In this document: positions 24,301 to 34,467 of the stretch, in pieces
How positions within the stretch are numbered: position 1 is the first letter of the stretch
Layout: each line of letters opens with the position of its first letter
NCBI GenBank assembly: GCA_026182355.1
Contig: JAPFBL010000003.1
Span: 1,925,001-1,989,000, forward strand
Direction of reading: 5' to 3'
Source of the DNA: Hermatobates lingyangjiaoensis
Taxonomy: Eukaryota; Arthropoda; Insecta; Hemiptera; Hermatobatidae
DNA length: 64,000 nucleotides
Notes under the pieces: model-generated
What the model was told of the DNA's origin: nothing
Seen by the model: the letters and a program-made list of their open reading frames with translations, nothing else
The model's database searches: none
Program-made: the position numbers and the translations under genes

Positions 24301-25682
24301 ATTCCAGCGTCCATCTTTGGATCCATCATTTCAATCGCGGACATAGCTTCAAACAATCCAAACATTTCGTCGTGCAGTAATTCACCAAGTTCTAAATCTT
24401 GAATAGCAGTTTTAAATTCATTTGTTATATCCATCCAATTGAAACAGGAATCAGAATAAGGGGATGAAATCATTGGATTCCGCCCTTGATCCAATTTTAA
24501 ACTAGATTCTGCTCTTAAATACACTGCTTCGCTATTGAAGTTTGTGTTACTCATTTTATATTAACTTCTTTCCACCAAATGTCATACGATATTAAAAACA
24601 AGACAATTTAATTAAAATTTCATAGAAATACCTTAACGTTAACATTTTACCTCCCTGACTGTTATCTTAAGACAGTGTTACCACTGTATTAATAATTATC
24701 TTGCAATTAAATTTGAATGCTATATCCTTTTTCGTTTTTAGCTATATTGAAAATGAAATTTCAATAAAGTTATAATTTTGGATAGCAGAATTTAATTTTT
24801 CGTGAAATTTAAAATTATAAATAACTTAATTTATATAAACAGTATAATTGGTGTCGCTATTCATTATTTGTTCTAAACTGAAGCGTTTTGAAAATATCTA
24901 TACGAAACAGATATCGTTAAGACAATAAGACGAAGTAAAATTTACACAATTCACTGCTTTTTTTTTATATATTCTTAATTTGTACAATTTATATGCTTTT
25001 ACTTATACGACACTTTTATTTTGTGGATTTCAAAGTAAATGTAAATGTTGATTTCCATTTAGCAACATTAAAATAAAAAGTAAAATTGTGTTTAGTGATC
25101 TTGTTTATTACTAAATTACATTTATTTCTGATTGTTTTCCATTAATTACACATATTCTCGGTGTTTTACTTTTTTTTTTAATTGAGTTCCATACAGTGGC
25201 ACACTATCACATACATACATATACATAAACCATGTATGGGCAAAAACACACACCTAGAGACAGACATTACAATGGGGTTTAAGGAATCTTAATTTTATTA
25301 ATGGGGTTTAAAGAAAAAAATGAATCTTTTTTATGATTAATGTTGATTACGCATAGTATTGTTTCTTGTTATAGATAGTGATTGGTTGGTGACCCACAGT
25401 TTCACCGCTGCTGATGTGAATTTGGCTATATTACTGGAAAGACTCTCCCAAGTTGGGCTGGCTGAGCGGTTCTGGTCGGGACAGAGCTCCTCTGGCTTGG
25501 TGAGGCCCAAGGTTAATCGCTACTACGAGCGAGTTACCCAGCGGGAGTCATTCAAGCAGACTATTCCTGGTGTCATGTTTCATGTTCAGTCACTCGTCGG
25601 TGGCAAAGGTCTAATAATCGGAGTCGTAGCTGTCGCAGCAACCATTGGAGGAGCACTCTTCTTCTCTAAAAAGCGTCGCTAA
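15184..25682 (+). CDS. GDAP1: GDAP1-like gene (GST-family mitochondrial outer-membrane protein), 5' end missing
   Basis: Four coding exons (15184-15376, 15453-15635, 18434-18631, 25375-25682) with AG/GT borders and matching phases (0, 1, 1, 1) join to 294 codons including the stop. The product begins inside the GST N-terminal (thioredoxin-like) fold (NPRGEVPVLKDG), continues through the GDAP1-specific helical insert and the C-terminal GST domain (SFTAADVNLAILLERL), and ends in one hydrophobic segment followed by Ser-Lys-Lys-Arg-Arg. That is a tail anchor as expected for outer mitochondrial membrane GDAP1, which in animals is linked to mitochondrial fission and redox state. The first exon, with about 35-40 residues ending in Ser-Gln-Lys, was not found; it lies further left or outside the window. 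The C-terminus is shorter than in the human protein. The last intron (6.7 kb) contains NAA35 on the opposite strand. GDAP1L1-type paralogy cannot be excluded. Confidence 0.9.
15453..15635 (+). CDS. GDAP1: GDAP1-like exon: linker to helical domain
   Basis: The acceptor TTGTTGCAG and donor AGT|GTAAGC give 61 codons in the phase required by the exon before. Content matches GDAP1 after the thioredoxin fold: TPRLIPLD, then a helix and IGCCYHSDLISNPRLPF, like the human THGCILHPEL region. The intron in front is only 76 bases. Confidence 0.88.
16330..16415 (-). repeat. Decayed Penelope-type terminal repeat with hammerhead 3' half
   Basis: Minus strand shows a GGUUUU/AAAACC stem, then GAAAC and GUUGAC. 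This is the typical right half of such terminal repeats. The C3-A9 box is destroyed (CUAUAAA). It lies in a GDAP1 intron. Confidence 0.4.
16690..17770 (-). pseudogene. Non-LTR retrotransposon reverse transcriptase remnant (R1/I/Jockey-type)
   Basis: On the minus strand the RT blocks appear in order with many frameshifts. A thumb-side PGIDTSVTNN block near 17450 corresponds to the family's SPGPDGI region. Next come AFDSMLWHEIITNL, GCPQGS at about 16900-16917, and the catalytic AYADD at about 16808-16822. It sits wholly inside the intron between the third and fourth GDAP1-like exons described here. No endonuclease domain or 3' tail was recognised. Confidence 0.85.
18153..18195 (-). ncRNA. Hammerhead-like motif with mutated C3
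   Basis: Minus strand: GCUC, UUGAAGA, U, GGG-(11-nt loop)-CCC, GAA, AC-CU-GU, C, GAGC. Stem I (GCUC/GAGC), stem II (GGG/CCC) and the 2-bp stem III are all kept. The first core base is U instead of C, so it is predicted to be inactive. Its stem sequences differ completely from the other families. Confidence 0.45.
18434..18631 (+). CDS. GDAP1: GDAP1-like exon: GDAP1-specific helices
   Basis: The acceptor TTTTTTTTTAG and donor AAAG|GTTAGT are in matching phase. Encodes FAERLRRLAEKYPKYRDILL and then a charged helix ending LDEVEEQLKVV. This corresponds to the human stretch before the C-terminal GST helices (LDEL..VLDQVETELQ). Confidence 0.9.
20943..20980 (-). ncRNA. Hammerhead-like motif, left arm
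   Basis: GCC, CUGAAGA, U, GAUGUA-CAAA-UACAUC, GAA, AC/GU with no loop, C, GGC. The core is complete and stem I is 3 bp. Stem III has no loop, so cleavage would need a dimeric arrangement. Confidence 0.55.
21053..21090 (+). ncRNA. Hammerhead-like motif, right arm
   Basis: Identical fold to the left-arm copy on the opposite strand: GCC/GGC stem I, CUGAAGA, 6-bp stem II GAUGUA/UACAUC, GAAAC, GUC. Confidence 0.55.
21163..21333 (+). repeat. Family-A Penelope-type repeat, degenerate ribozyme
   Basis: Contains CAGTTGGGTTTTTGAC, the CGCTTGTTACGG stem-loop, CCCATTTCTTATTGTGG and the ACGTGTTTATGTGAAA end, then an AT tract. The ribozyme region (21207-21249) has C3 changed to U and one core A changed to U, so it is predicted dead. 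Confidence 0.7.
22036..22215 (+). mobile_element. hAT-type nonautonomous element fragment
   Basis: Same sequence family as the left ~200 bases of the element at 49391-50053, in reverse orientation. Shared blocks are ACATACATACTATTTA, TCATTAGAATCTGGG, TTCCCGGGAAA, AAAAAGGGTTC and CGTGGAAAAAAGTTT. It lies just beyond the 3' end of NAA35, and a 30-base poly-T run adjoins it on the left. The terminal CAGAG is not preserved. Confidence 0.65.
22413..24554 (-). CDS. NAA35: NAA35 / MAK10: auxiliary subunit of N-terminal acetyltransferase C
   Basis: An uninterrupted 713-codon frame, close to the usual length (human about 725). NAA35 is the ribosome-anchoring auxiliary subunit of NatC, which with NAA30 and NAA38 acetylates nascent Met-Leu/Ile/Phe N-termini in the cytosol. 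The family hallmark is near the N-terminus: WMDITNEF (residue 40), LLHDEMFGLFEAMSAIEMM and MDPKMDAGM (77-85). A Lys/Arg-rich loop lies about residue 545-560, and the C-terminus ends in the conserved PPIFDFS..FPIIRI form. The ATG is preceded by an A/T-rich leader. An AATAAA on this strand at 22071-22076 lies inside a hAT fragment. The gene is antisense and nested within a GDAP1-like intron and has no introns, unlike vertebrate NAA35. It may be a retrocopy or may reflect intron loss; the intact frame argues for function. Confidence 0.95.
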   Translation of the reverse strand: MSNTNFNSEAVYLRAESSLKLDQGRNPMISSPYSDSCFNWMDITNEFKTAIQDLELGELLHDEMFGLFEAMSAIEMMDPKMDAGMRCNRGNKPPLTFLQAVEKNILQLKGIPLKEQIGVIDTTWAAMVSWLDGHSLAQTVFTNLYLHNPHCIQVRPLNYFCIAIFKIIDIIKDFISRGLVFEEEDFQPLMYGYRLFPDVSEVRAIGMLKEVEDELTRKGKPIVHDEEVAAIATRMRFIRYLLQSFIILNKKEVNPTTVAESTKLLMLCSELIPNILKTVHLGVPEEGKSIIGFDPMVNQRLLPPTFPRYTHIKSPEAAYKRLDELFHRLRQVAKVVSLTSFHSALELMLEVSCTKPCIVSRSVMQLLYMPQCSRQGDSINCAEVLREAAKTFICPPILMPRSQLLNNPQAEEYLDFFLNNCVSPFSSLIQLCGHNRARQRDKLGHLLEEFAALQDEAERVDVFLHNLLGKAENGRPHLACFGTWVLYHTLRIMIMYLLSGFELELYSTHEYHYIYWYLYECLYAWLISALTRADSFIIEQENSVDHNKKRKGKSKQKKRTRPYVKEITLYQALQNMCGGYFKAMMAFMKDKKLRLPHPEFDCERVRYEHRFAPFNVLLTPPPVQYSEFLETTYPFSDSDSLSQYFAGCNHFLQAKNLLETIPTYNHEVQDLIKVAKTNFVVLKLLSSNHLRDTTKPPIFDFSIHHHFPIIRIK
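25375..25682 (+). CDS. GDAP1: GDAP1-like terminal exon: C-terminal GST domain and tail anchor
   Basis: The acceptor TTATAG and phase 1 join directly to the exon ending at 18631. Encodes SFTAADVNLAILLERL (GST C-terminal N-capping/ADV motif), a Tyr-Tyr-Glu-Arg-Val helix (compare human TYYERV), then a ~20-residue hydrophobic segment (GLIIGVVAVAATIGGALFF) followed by SKKRR and the stop. The short basic tail after the membrane segment is typical of mitochondrial tail-anchored proteins. Confidence 0.9.
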
Positions 25683-26210
25683 CTTTGGTCAGCGCTTAAT
25701 CTTCTTCGCAGTTGCCTTATACATGCCATCCATTTGATTCATGTATATAGAACAATTATTTTTACTCTTGCTCACTGCGTTTCTACATAGAATTTTATCG
25801 TACATTAGTGTTTTGTTTAGGTTATTAATTAAAGGAAATACATAATTTAGCAACATGGTAAAATCTTATCTTATTTTGATCTTATAATAAAAAAAGTTAT
25901 ACTAAATATTTTAATATATGTATAAGTTTAAATACGAATCAATTGATTATATTTCTTAAGACTATAAAACAAGAAAATAATATGTTTATTAATAAATTAA
26001 CTAATTATAAAAAAAACTATAAACGAAGGCTGAATCTAGTCATTCAAATAAAATGTTCTCCAAGATGATTATTTAATTGCGTGCCATTTTTTATGAAGCT
26101 CAGACATCTTAAAATTGTTTTAGTTTCTCCTTGAAATGATTATGAATATTTCAGTCTGTTTATTTGTTTTATTAGTTGATATTAGTTGATATGTTTTATT
26201 AGCATAAACC

Positions 26211-27254
26211 TGGTTTCCCAAAGTGTGTTGTACGGAGTCCTTGGTCCCCTTAAGCCCTTTTTTAATATCTAAAGTTAAATTAAGTTCTTGTTTTAACTAT
26301 TATTTATAAGCGGACATTTTTGTTTTGTTTCCAAACAACTTGTCTTTGTGAAGAGTATTCTTTTTATGTAAAGGTACTAAAAGGAAGATATAAATAGACT
26401 GAACACAGAAAATGACGTGAACTAATAGTTAATTTTATCCTACCTACTTAGAAAACCTTTGCAACACTATAACAGCTGACTTTAATCATTGCTAAATTTA
26501 GTTATTAATGATGAAACATTGATATTTTTTTACTACTATTTTTGATAATTTGTTCTGCTTCCTGTTGTTAAATGTCATTTTTTTTTTATATCTGTATGCA
26601 GAAAGTATGTATTTACTAAGCATCATCAAATTCTCTGTTCACATTATTTGTTTTTATTTTCATATGCATTCATCTTTTTTTTTTTATTTATTGATTATTT
26701 CATTACAACTACCCAACAGGTAACAAGTAATATTGATAAGTGATACATAACAAAATGAAATAAAAGAGTGGAGAAATCACCCATTAGTGGTAATCCATAT
26801 AAATTATTCTGATCACTGGAAATCAGTTAGTATTGCTGGGTAAATCTCGGGGCCAACATCTTTTTTAGCTTCTGGTAGGGTTGGTAGGAATCTGATGGGA
26901 TCATAATTAAAGGGTTCAGGTTGGAGAGTAAAGAATCATGAAATTTGCAGTATCGTGATCGGATTTCTTGTTAGATAAAAGAAATTTTTAAATCATTATG
27001 AATTGTATTATTAGAAACATAAAAGGGGGCTTCTACAATTTTTTGAAAGATTATGGATTGGGCTGTTGGTATTCTTTGGTTGTTTGTACGCTTGGCTCAT
27101 ACCCAGCTATCCATCTTAGCAATATTATTAGCAATCCAAATTAATATTATAAACACAACTTATTGTTTACATAAAAATTAACTTGTTAGGTTTCCGTAAA
27201 AAAAAAATTGTCTTTCTCAGGGGCTCTGCTGAGCACAACTGTTTAGGAGACCAT
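26211..27254. mobile_element. Possible hAT-like element interrupted by a Jockey relic
   Basis: The left end, TGGTTTCCCAAAGTGTGTTG, and the inverted right end, TGGTCTCCTAAACAGTTGTG, share a hAT-like start. The right end continues into GCAGAGCCCC, typical of such elements. No target duplication was seen and the ends match only partly, so the boundaries are tentative. Confidence 0.35.
26790..27140 (-). pseudogene. Jockey-clade retrotransposon C-terminal remnant
   Basis: The minus strand reads a near-continuous run like the end of Jockey ORF2. It includes IVEAPFYVSNNTIHNDLKI, then QEIRSRYCKFHDSLLSN and NPLI. These match the family pattern of a ...APWYV-N-x-x-x-H-x-DL-x-I-P block followed by HPNPL. 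The RT catalytic part is missing. The same clade is seen at 45.8-46.8 kb. Confidence 0.7.
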
Positions 27255-27259
27255 AGTAT

Positions 27260-30200
27260 TTCGTATAAAAAATGCTTATATTTTATATGAATCTTAGAAA
27301 AATGTGTAAACAGAATGAAGGAAAATCTTTACCGGGTTAAATTAGTAGTAGTCTTGCTGTATTTGCAAAGACGTTTGTGGTTTTCACTATTTTCTTTTTC
27401 TTTTTAAGTAAAACAAATTATTGTTGCCTCTTTTTTTCATTTATAGTTCTTTTATTACCTATATCACTATCTCCACATTATTACTCTGTATTTCAATAAA
27501 AAAGAAATTTTCAAGAAATTATAAAAAAAATGTTCCCTTAATTTGACTTGTGGGATTGGAGGCTATAGTTAAATTAGTTAAAATGTTCATTTTTATCTGG
27601 TAATATAAGAAAATAAATTCTTTACGAATTATAATGTTTTTTTTTAAATCCTTTATTATAAACCTGTTTTTGCTAAAGTTTCACTAATCAGAGTAGTTTA
27701 TACATCTTTCAACCTGCAGCATCCAATTTAACTGGAGAGTTACACAATTAATTAAGTTCTGAATTATTAATGATTTTATTCTATATTTAGAAAAAATAGA
27801 AATAAATGGTATAATTTCGAGATGTGTATTGGAAAAATGAGGAAAGTAAATATGTGTCACTGATAGATCTTAGAACTCTTTTTGTGTTTTAAAAATTATA
27901 GTTTTTTTCTTAAAGAATATGGTCTTAAAATTATTACAAAACTTTAAGGATGTGAAAAAATAGGAGTGCGCGATTGAATAGTTTGCTCCAAACTACAATT
28001 GAAATTAAATGAATGTTGTCTATTTACTCAAGTTAAGATAAATATTTATATAAAATTCTTAAATGATCCAGCTTGACTGAGTGTATTCTTATGTCTTTCT
28101 GAATATTGTCATTCAAAAAAAAAAAAAAATGAATAACAAAAGAAAATTGAACGTTGTTTAACCGGAAGGCTACAATGTCAATATCGTACGTTTATTGAAG
28201 ACACCTTGTGGAAATAAATGTTTGTTTTTAGTAATAATTTAACATTGCTAAATATTAAATATAGTTAAATGAATTCGTAGTTAAATACTTACATATTGTT
28301 AATACCTCTTGAATTTGCAGTTGTTTTCAATAACAGTTTTAAAAGTTTGCAAAAAAATATAAAGCTCTCTTTTGTACTCTCAGATGTACAAAATACATTT
28401 CTATTTTTTTGGTCTGTATTAATTAATTTTGACTAAAATTTATGATGTGATGTTCATTGGTAAGTTCATTGAAAAGAATTAGTATTGTATGAAAGAAATT
28501 ATCTTTTAATTGGTTTGTAACTTTATGTAATTTTATAACTTATTTTTAGATAACATTTATGATTATTAAAGTCTTTACTTTAATTGAAACTTAATAACTA
28601 AATAACTGACTGTGGTTCGTAAAGCTAACGTGACCTAGTGGAGTAAAATAATAAGTAATACCAATATTGTTTATACTACTCGGCAGCTGATTACTGAATT
28701 CAATGTTTTAACATTAGGAACATAGCTGTCGAAACATAATCAACCATGATGTTATAATGTAGTAATACAGAGCCAGGTAAAAAATAATTTTTACACATTC
28801 CTGTTAATTCTATTTTTCTGAGGTAAAATGGATAAACAAACAAAAAAGTCTCCACACAAATGAAGTTTTATTCAACGCGTTTCGAACACTTTGTGTTTTG
28901 TTTGTTTATCCATTTTACCTCAGAATGAGTAAATAGCACACAATTACGGATTGCACTACTAATGATTTAATCCTATTTTGCCTCACCTTGTATTCCACTT
29001 TATCATCGGTCGTAAATATTACTCCGTTTTCAGGCCACTGAAGCTGTCCTGATTTATGTAAATAAGGCTAACATTTTTGAATAATTAAAGGCTGTTATTT
29101 TATTGAGATTTTCAGTCTGAGTTATAAAATAGCTCATACCAGTTGAGCTTGAGTGTGGCTGTTTGACATTATTTTATTTATTGCAGTTTATCATGTTTTT
29201 TTTATTTAAACGGCTTTCATATCACTCAAGTAAAAGAATTCAAATTAATCACTGCATATCTAATCAGCTGCCTCATTTTAGATTAAAACTTAAACGCTAC
29301 CTTATGTACTTTATTTTCTATGAATTTTTAACCAATTTTACAAATGATAATTTTTGTTTTTCGAAATTAGTTAGAAAAATGTTTAAATAGTTTCATGGTA
29401 AAAAATACTGGTTATATATAGCACACTGTACTTGTGAAGAAAAAGAAAAGATCAATTTCTATGGCCTCATAAATATATTGGTTTACAAGGAGATGTTTTG
29501 CCTTTGTAGATGCCTAGTATTGTGATTAATCCAATAAAATTTTATTTTCTATAATTTAATTTTTTTAATTTAAGAAAAAAATATGTCTATTTTCATATTA
29601 AATTGAATTAACATCCTTAATTTTCTTGAATGAGTGTTTGGCGTTTTTAATCATACTGAATAATTTTCCAGTGTTAATTTTTTGGATTGGCATTTCATAC
29701 GATTATCCTGTCCACAATGTTGATTAGACTTGAAGATTTGACCATCAATGTTATCGTGACAGAACTACTCTGTATAGGTCGTACATTGTAATATTTAATA
29801 CGGAAGTAATGATGTATAGTAATTAATATTAATCTGTGTGTAAACAGAAAGTAATGATTCCCTTCTTCTAATTATATGTATCCAAATAATAATTATGAAT
29901 ATATGTAACATAACACTTCTGGAGAATTTAACGTGTTAAGTAGAGAGGTCAAGCACTCACTGAAAGAGGCTTAATAGATACATTATCTTATAAAGAAATA
30001 GTTATCTTTCATATATCTTTTGTTCAAGAGGCAATAATCGAAAAAAAGCGACAGGGTGATGGTGGCTGAGAAAGGAATGAACAGCTATCCCCAAATTTAC
30101 ATCATAAAATGAAAAATATGTCACAAACCAATAAAGTCATCAATTTTTAAACTGCATTAATTTTGTTTCATGAAATAAATATAATATTCATTTTCATTTT

Positions 30201-30720
30201 TATAATACAATAAAATGAGCTTGAAACACCTTCTGTTAACGTTCATCATAAAGATTTTTGTACCTCAAATACTATTCTTTGCTGACCATTTTTTGCAATC
30301 TTTTTTAAAAAATTTTGAAATATGTATGAATACTAAACATTTTATTCTAAAGCTTTAAAAATTTGTAAAAAAGTATAAAATAACAATACGTAAGGAACTT
30401 TTTTATTATTATACTAAAAATTTAATGGATTTCACGATGGGGTTCATTCAGTACTCAATCAATCACTTTTTCGGACAGTGAAGGTAAGATTAGTAGATTG
30501 GAGTAAATTTTTTTTTCGTATTTAAATCATTAGTAATCTAAAAATACCTTTATTACAGAAACATGATTACGGCAACTGGAACTAAGAATGCCAAGAGAAT
30601 AATCGAAAGAAATGGTTGTAAGGTTAACGAACCGTAGTGAAACAAATAAATATCAATTCTATCTGTTGCCTTAGAACTTTAATAACACAACGAACAGCTT
30701 GCTTGCTACATTTATAAGAG
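27260..30720. other. AT-rich spacer with one small inverted repeat
   Basis: No gene was recognised. The only clear structure is the inverted repeat at 28818-28923, listed separately. Confidence 0.4.
28818..28923 (-). repeat. Penelope-type terminal repeat remnant with inverted ends
   Basis: CTGAGGTAAAATGGATAAAC at the left is the reverse complement of the right end. The minus strand of the middle reads GUUCGAAACGCGUUGAAUAAA, the usual right half of a Penelope-type hammerhead (GAA, AC-GC-GU, U). The CUGANGA box has been lost. Confidence 0.5.
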
Positions 30721-30721
30721 A

Positions 30722-31404
30722 CTAGCTGATTTACCCGGGAAACAATTTAATTCCAACTCTAATTATAAATTACATGAAACATAAACAATTTCAATTTTCT
30801 ATAGTTCCGTTACACTTAACTTTTTTTGAGATAAACGAAATTATTACAGAATTAAAATTATAGATTGCGCAAAAAAGATATAATCTAACACTGATTATAA
30901 ATTGCACACATTGTCTAATACAATTGGTAGTTGATAGATTAAATTAAACAAATAATTAAAGGAATATTTTTTGCCGAACAATGCATCAAGAAATTTTGAA
31001 AGAAGTATTAGCTCATTAAATGTGATATGTCGTATCTGTTAAATATAATGACACGAATTTTAAACCCACAAATCGTTTCAATTAGGATAATAAAATTTCT
31101 GGTACCTGGTTATTTCCAATTGAACAAAGGGTGTGGAAATATTATCATAAAGAATAACCTACCTGCAGCTGCCATTACCAATTAAAGTCAAAATGTAAAC
31201 AAACAGGATATACAGCAAACCTTATCTATTATAATATTTTTGGGATATTCCTGAACACCAACTCTGATTTTTAAAAAACTTTACATAAACCTTCCCGGGG
31301 ATGTACCTAATAATTTCCTAAATTTTCCCGGCAATTGGATGTATGGGTTTTGAATCTATCGAGTACAAACAAACGGACATATATTCATTTTTATATATAT
31401 AGGG
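30722..31404 (+). mobile_element. RTE-like nonautonomous element
   Basis: It starts GACTAGCTGATTTACCCGG and ends with an ATATTCATTTTTATATATATAG tract. That layout is known for short RTE/BovB-related retroposons. A second element starting GACTAGCAGACGTGCCCG begins right after it. No RT frame is present. Confidence 0.5.
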
Positions 31405-32330
31405 ACTAGCAGACGTGCCCGTCTTTAACAGGTATTTTACAAAAATTCAGAGATGATACGTGGTATTTCAAAATATTATTATTTCCAACGGGAAATTGCA
31501 ACCGTTTGAATTGAAAGAGAGTGTTGCTATGTAACAATAGTATGCGTGGTATAAACCCTGATTCCCCAGTACCATACCCAGTCATATCAGCCTACTATGA
31601 CGTATCTGTGCAAAGCGCGAATACAGAGTCGTATCCTGTTGCACATTTTTGGGGCACTAATGTTTCGTAATAGCATGATTGGTGGTTCTACTTTAAGTTT
31701 TAAGTCATGAGCAGGAAGTCCAGCAGCAGTCAAGAAATTCAGTTGGATAATGAACTGCTTCCTCATCACTAATCACTCTGTTTACTGACTTGTAAGTTAT
31801 TTCCTCAGCTTAATATAATACAAGAACTTGATTATTGATTTTTCCTGCCTGCTCATTTGTAGGGGGTGAGAATTGCTGGCTCACAAAGCCAGTTATTCTG
31901 AATAGATGGGAAATCTTGAACTTCGGGAAACACCTTGTCAATTATCACTTCCTTGGAGCTTAAATGCGAAGGAAATTGAAATTAACTAACAATACCTACT
32001 TGCTACACCTGTATATTTTCAAAATAAACATGTCTGTGAAGTTAGTCAAAGTTTATAACTTCGCTTCTTCGTTGAATTTTCAATCCTATAATTGATTCAG
32101 ATCCTATATTTTAAGCCAGACATACACAAATCTACGGTTAAAGTTTCAGCTTGCTATGTCTGATAGTGGTGAGTATACTTGTGACAAAATTTTGCGGACA
32201 AATCGACAGAAATTTTTCAAAGGGTGGGTTCGGTTTCTCTAATAATGAAACGTAAAGAAAACATGAAATGAGTCAGTTCTAAGCAGTGTACAGACAAAAC
32301 CTTTCTTTTATTTATATAGATAGATTACTC
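31405..32330 (+). mobile_element. Second RTE-like element, interrupted by a Helitron piece
   Basis: GGGACTAGCAGACGTGCCCG begins the segment and TTTATTTATATAGATAGATT ends it. Helitron helicase sequence (31587-31955, minus strand) occupies the middle, so the element is composite. Extent is inferred from the end motifs only. Confidence 0.4.
31587..31955 (-). pseudogene. Helitron (Pif1-like) helicase remnant 2
   Basis: The minus strand gives consecutive helicase C-terminal motifs: LIDKVFPEVQDF, NNWLCEPAILTPTNEQA, EEITYKSVNRVISDEEAVHY, PTEFL, then a frame shift and GLPAHDLKLKV, PIMLLRNISAPKMCN and a stop. These match Pif1/Helitron blocks (ILAPTN, YPTEFLNS, PPHxLxLKVGxPxMLLRN). It is a different lineage from remnant 1, which has LNLTIGSIIILLRN at the same place. 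Non-functional fragment. Confidence 0.88.
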
Positions 32331-32439
32331 TACTAAAAGGAAATAGAACGCATAAATCTAAATATGAGAGTTTGATCTGTTGTTTTCATTTAATATAGAA
32401 TTCTATAGAACTAATAAACGAAATAACAGATATAGAATT

Positions 32440-33350
32440 AAGGAGCAATTTTTATAGAATTAATTGCGTTGGACAACATTGTACTAACCGTTGCTTCTCT
32501 CATTGACGAGCTGTTCTTGACAAAGGCACACCATGTTTCGTAAAAAACTCCTTTAACTCGAGACTCGTGAGGAAAGTTTCTATATTGTATAAATAAAACT
32601 AGGCTTGCTGAATATAGCAAAGAGTTCCGTTAAGCATTTTATAACTGTTAAGTTGACACAGGGTAGGGTAAGATGGTTAAAACCTGCTGAATTTATCGAT
32701 GACTCTTAAGAATGTAACCTTTGTTAATGATAGTCGGCAATGGTCCTATAAAATGTAAACTGTTCGGATGAATGTATTCATGACTTTTCCAGCGGTATGG
32801 ATTCATGGAGTAACGTTTATTGGTATTTAAAAACGAGGTTGTAGTTCTGAACGACTCGTTTTATAAGGCAAGTTTTCGCTTTGGATAAAGTGGGTCAGTC
32901 TATTAATGACAGGGTGGCAGAATGAAATATGGAGCTGTATGATACTATTGATAGAAGCTTTCCTAACATAGCAATAACCTCTAGAAATTAATAAGGTGCG
33001 TAATTTAATTTCCAGGGTGATATTTTATATCAAAATTATAGCTGCGCAGTTCTCAAGGTTATCCGTAAATCTTATCTTAACTTTGTTACTGCGCCGTGAA
33101 TCAAATATTGGGGACAAGAGTAAAGTATCTGCCATTAGTTAATGCCTCAGCTTTCTGACTGATTCCATTATAGAACAACCTTCTTTTTTGAAGTATGTCA
33201 AAGCTCCAGAATAGAACAATACCGATTTAGAGTCAGTATACTTCTATTAAATATAAGACTGATTTAGGATTCCCAGCACTGCAATGTTGCTAGCATCAGT
33301 CTCTAACACAAAGAAGAAATTTTCGGCCACGTGATTGACAGTAGGAGTTA
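32440..33350 (-). pseudogene. Gypsy LTR-retrotransposon remnant (RNase H and integrase)
   Basis: In minus-strand order there is an RNase H start (FFFVLETDASN), a decayed YSG.L..FKKE block, then integrase pieces. The integrase pieces include CHPVINRLTHFIQSENLPY (zinc-binding H/H part) and SLELKEFFTKHGVPLSRTAR (the core block before the catalytic Glu region). Many stops and frameshifts separate them. No LTRs were identified. Confidence 0.75.
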
Positions 33351-34467
33351 AAACATCTTTTTTTTTTAATTTTTTGAAAACAGTTTTCTCTGCTTAATTT
33401 AAAGAAAACTTGTGAACTTGAACTAGATTTGATAATTTATTTGAGTTTTTTTGTATAAAATGTGAACGATAGGTAAATAATCTCTTTTTTTTTAAGCATT
33501 AGGATTACCTAGTAAAGGAAGGAAGATTCTCGAGGGGTTCTAATTGAAGGATGTGGCTTTGTTTTGCCAGAATGTTTACAATACACTTTGTCGAGAATGT
33601 TTACAATATCTAATCTAAAAATACATTTTAAGTTAACGACTCCGTTAACCAGTATTCAATTTAATGTATTTAACTTTATTATGGTTACGTAATACGTATT
33701 ACGACCCCGTAATAAAGTAAGTAAAGTTATCAATACTATCAGCTGGTACCGAAATTTACTATCCCGCTGTGTAACTTGCTGCAATTTATATCATGGGTAT
33801 CCTATTTCTTAAAGTAAATGAAAAAAATGTCTAAAAACAAGAAACATAAGCAGGAGGTGTAATCCACATAAATAACATCTTAAAAGATAATTCATTAACT
33901 TTTATTAAATAACAAAATTTTGTTAGTTATCGTAGAAGATAGAGCAGCGTTTCTCCCAGCATCCTAAGTTTTACAAAAGGACCCTAAGGGTTCCAATTGA
34001 AATTAACTGAGAAATCCGAGATTTGCTATCTGGAACTGAACTTTTAAGTTTTTATTTGATTTTGGATAAACGATTACAGTGTACATACACAGCACAAACT
34101 GAAATAACACTCATCTATTTTCGTTCTGTTATATTTATATATTATATAATAGTTTCTGTTTCTTTTTTCGTTACTATAAAGATAGCGATCACCGGAAAAG
34201 TAGTCTCAAAAATTTGCCGGATTTACATGTTTAAGTTCCCCAAAGTCCTTTTTTTGACTTTTGATATTGACAGAGATTATATTTGGTTTATTATATGCAT
34301 AACTTTTTCCCATATTAAAGTCAGATGTAAAAGTTAATTTTGTGCTCTATTTGATGGTAACAGTTGGTAACACTGGGAATTTGCTGTATTGAAACCTTTT
34401 ATAGTTTTTGCGTTTATTCATTAGTATTTTCATTTCTTTAATTAACAAACTAATATCAAAATTAAGT
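33351..34467. other. Spacer and leader upstream of BAG2-like gene
   Basis: AT-rich. A segment at about 33948-34000 (CAGCGTTTCTCCCAGC, then AAGGACCCTAAGGGTTCC) faintly resembles a hAT end. The last ~90 bases before the BAG2 start are a plausible 5' leader. No other gene was seen. Confidence 0.35.

Larger units (their letters stand above)
18632..25374 (+). other. Large GDAP1-like intron hosting a gene and repeats
   Basis: The donor GTTAGT and acceptor TTGTTATAG bound a 6.7-kb intron. Besides NAA35 it holds two Penelope-type repeat groups (20.9-21.3 kb), a hAT fragment (22.04-22.22 kb) and a poly-T run (about 22003-22035). The remaining segments at 18650-20860 and 24560-25370 are AT-rich, without recognised features. 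Confidence 0.7.

Noticed and set aside
33945..34010. hAT element end near BAG2
   Set aside because: Only one vague end (CAGCGTTTCTCC); no partner end or target duplication.
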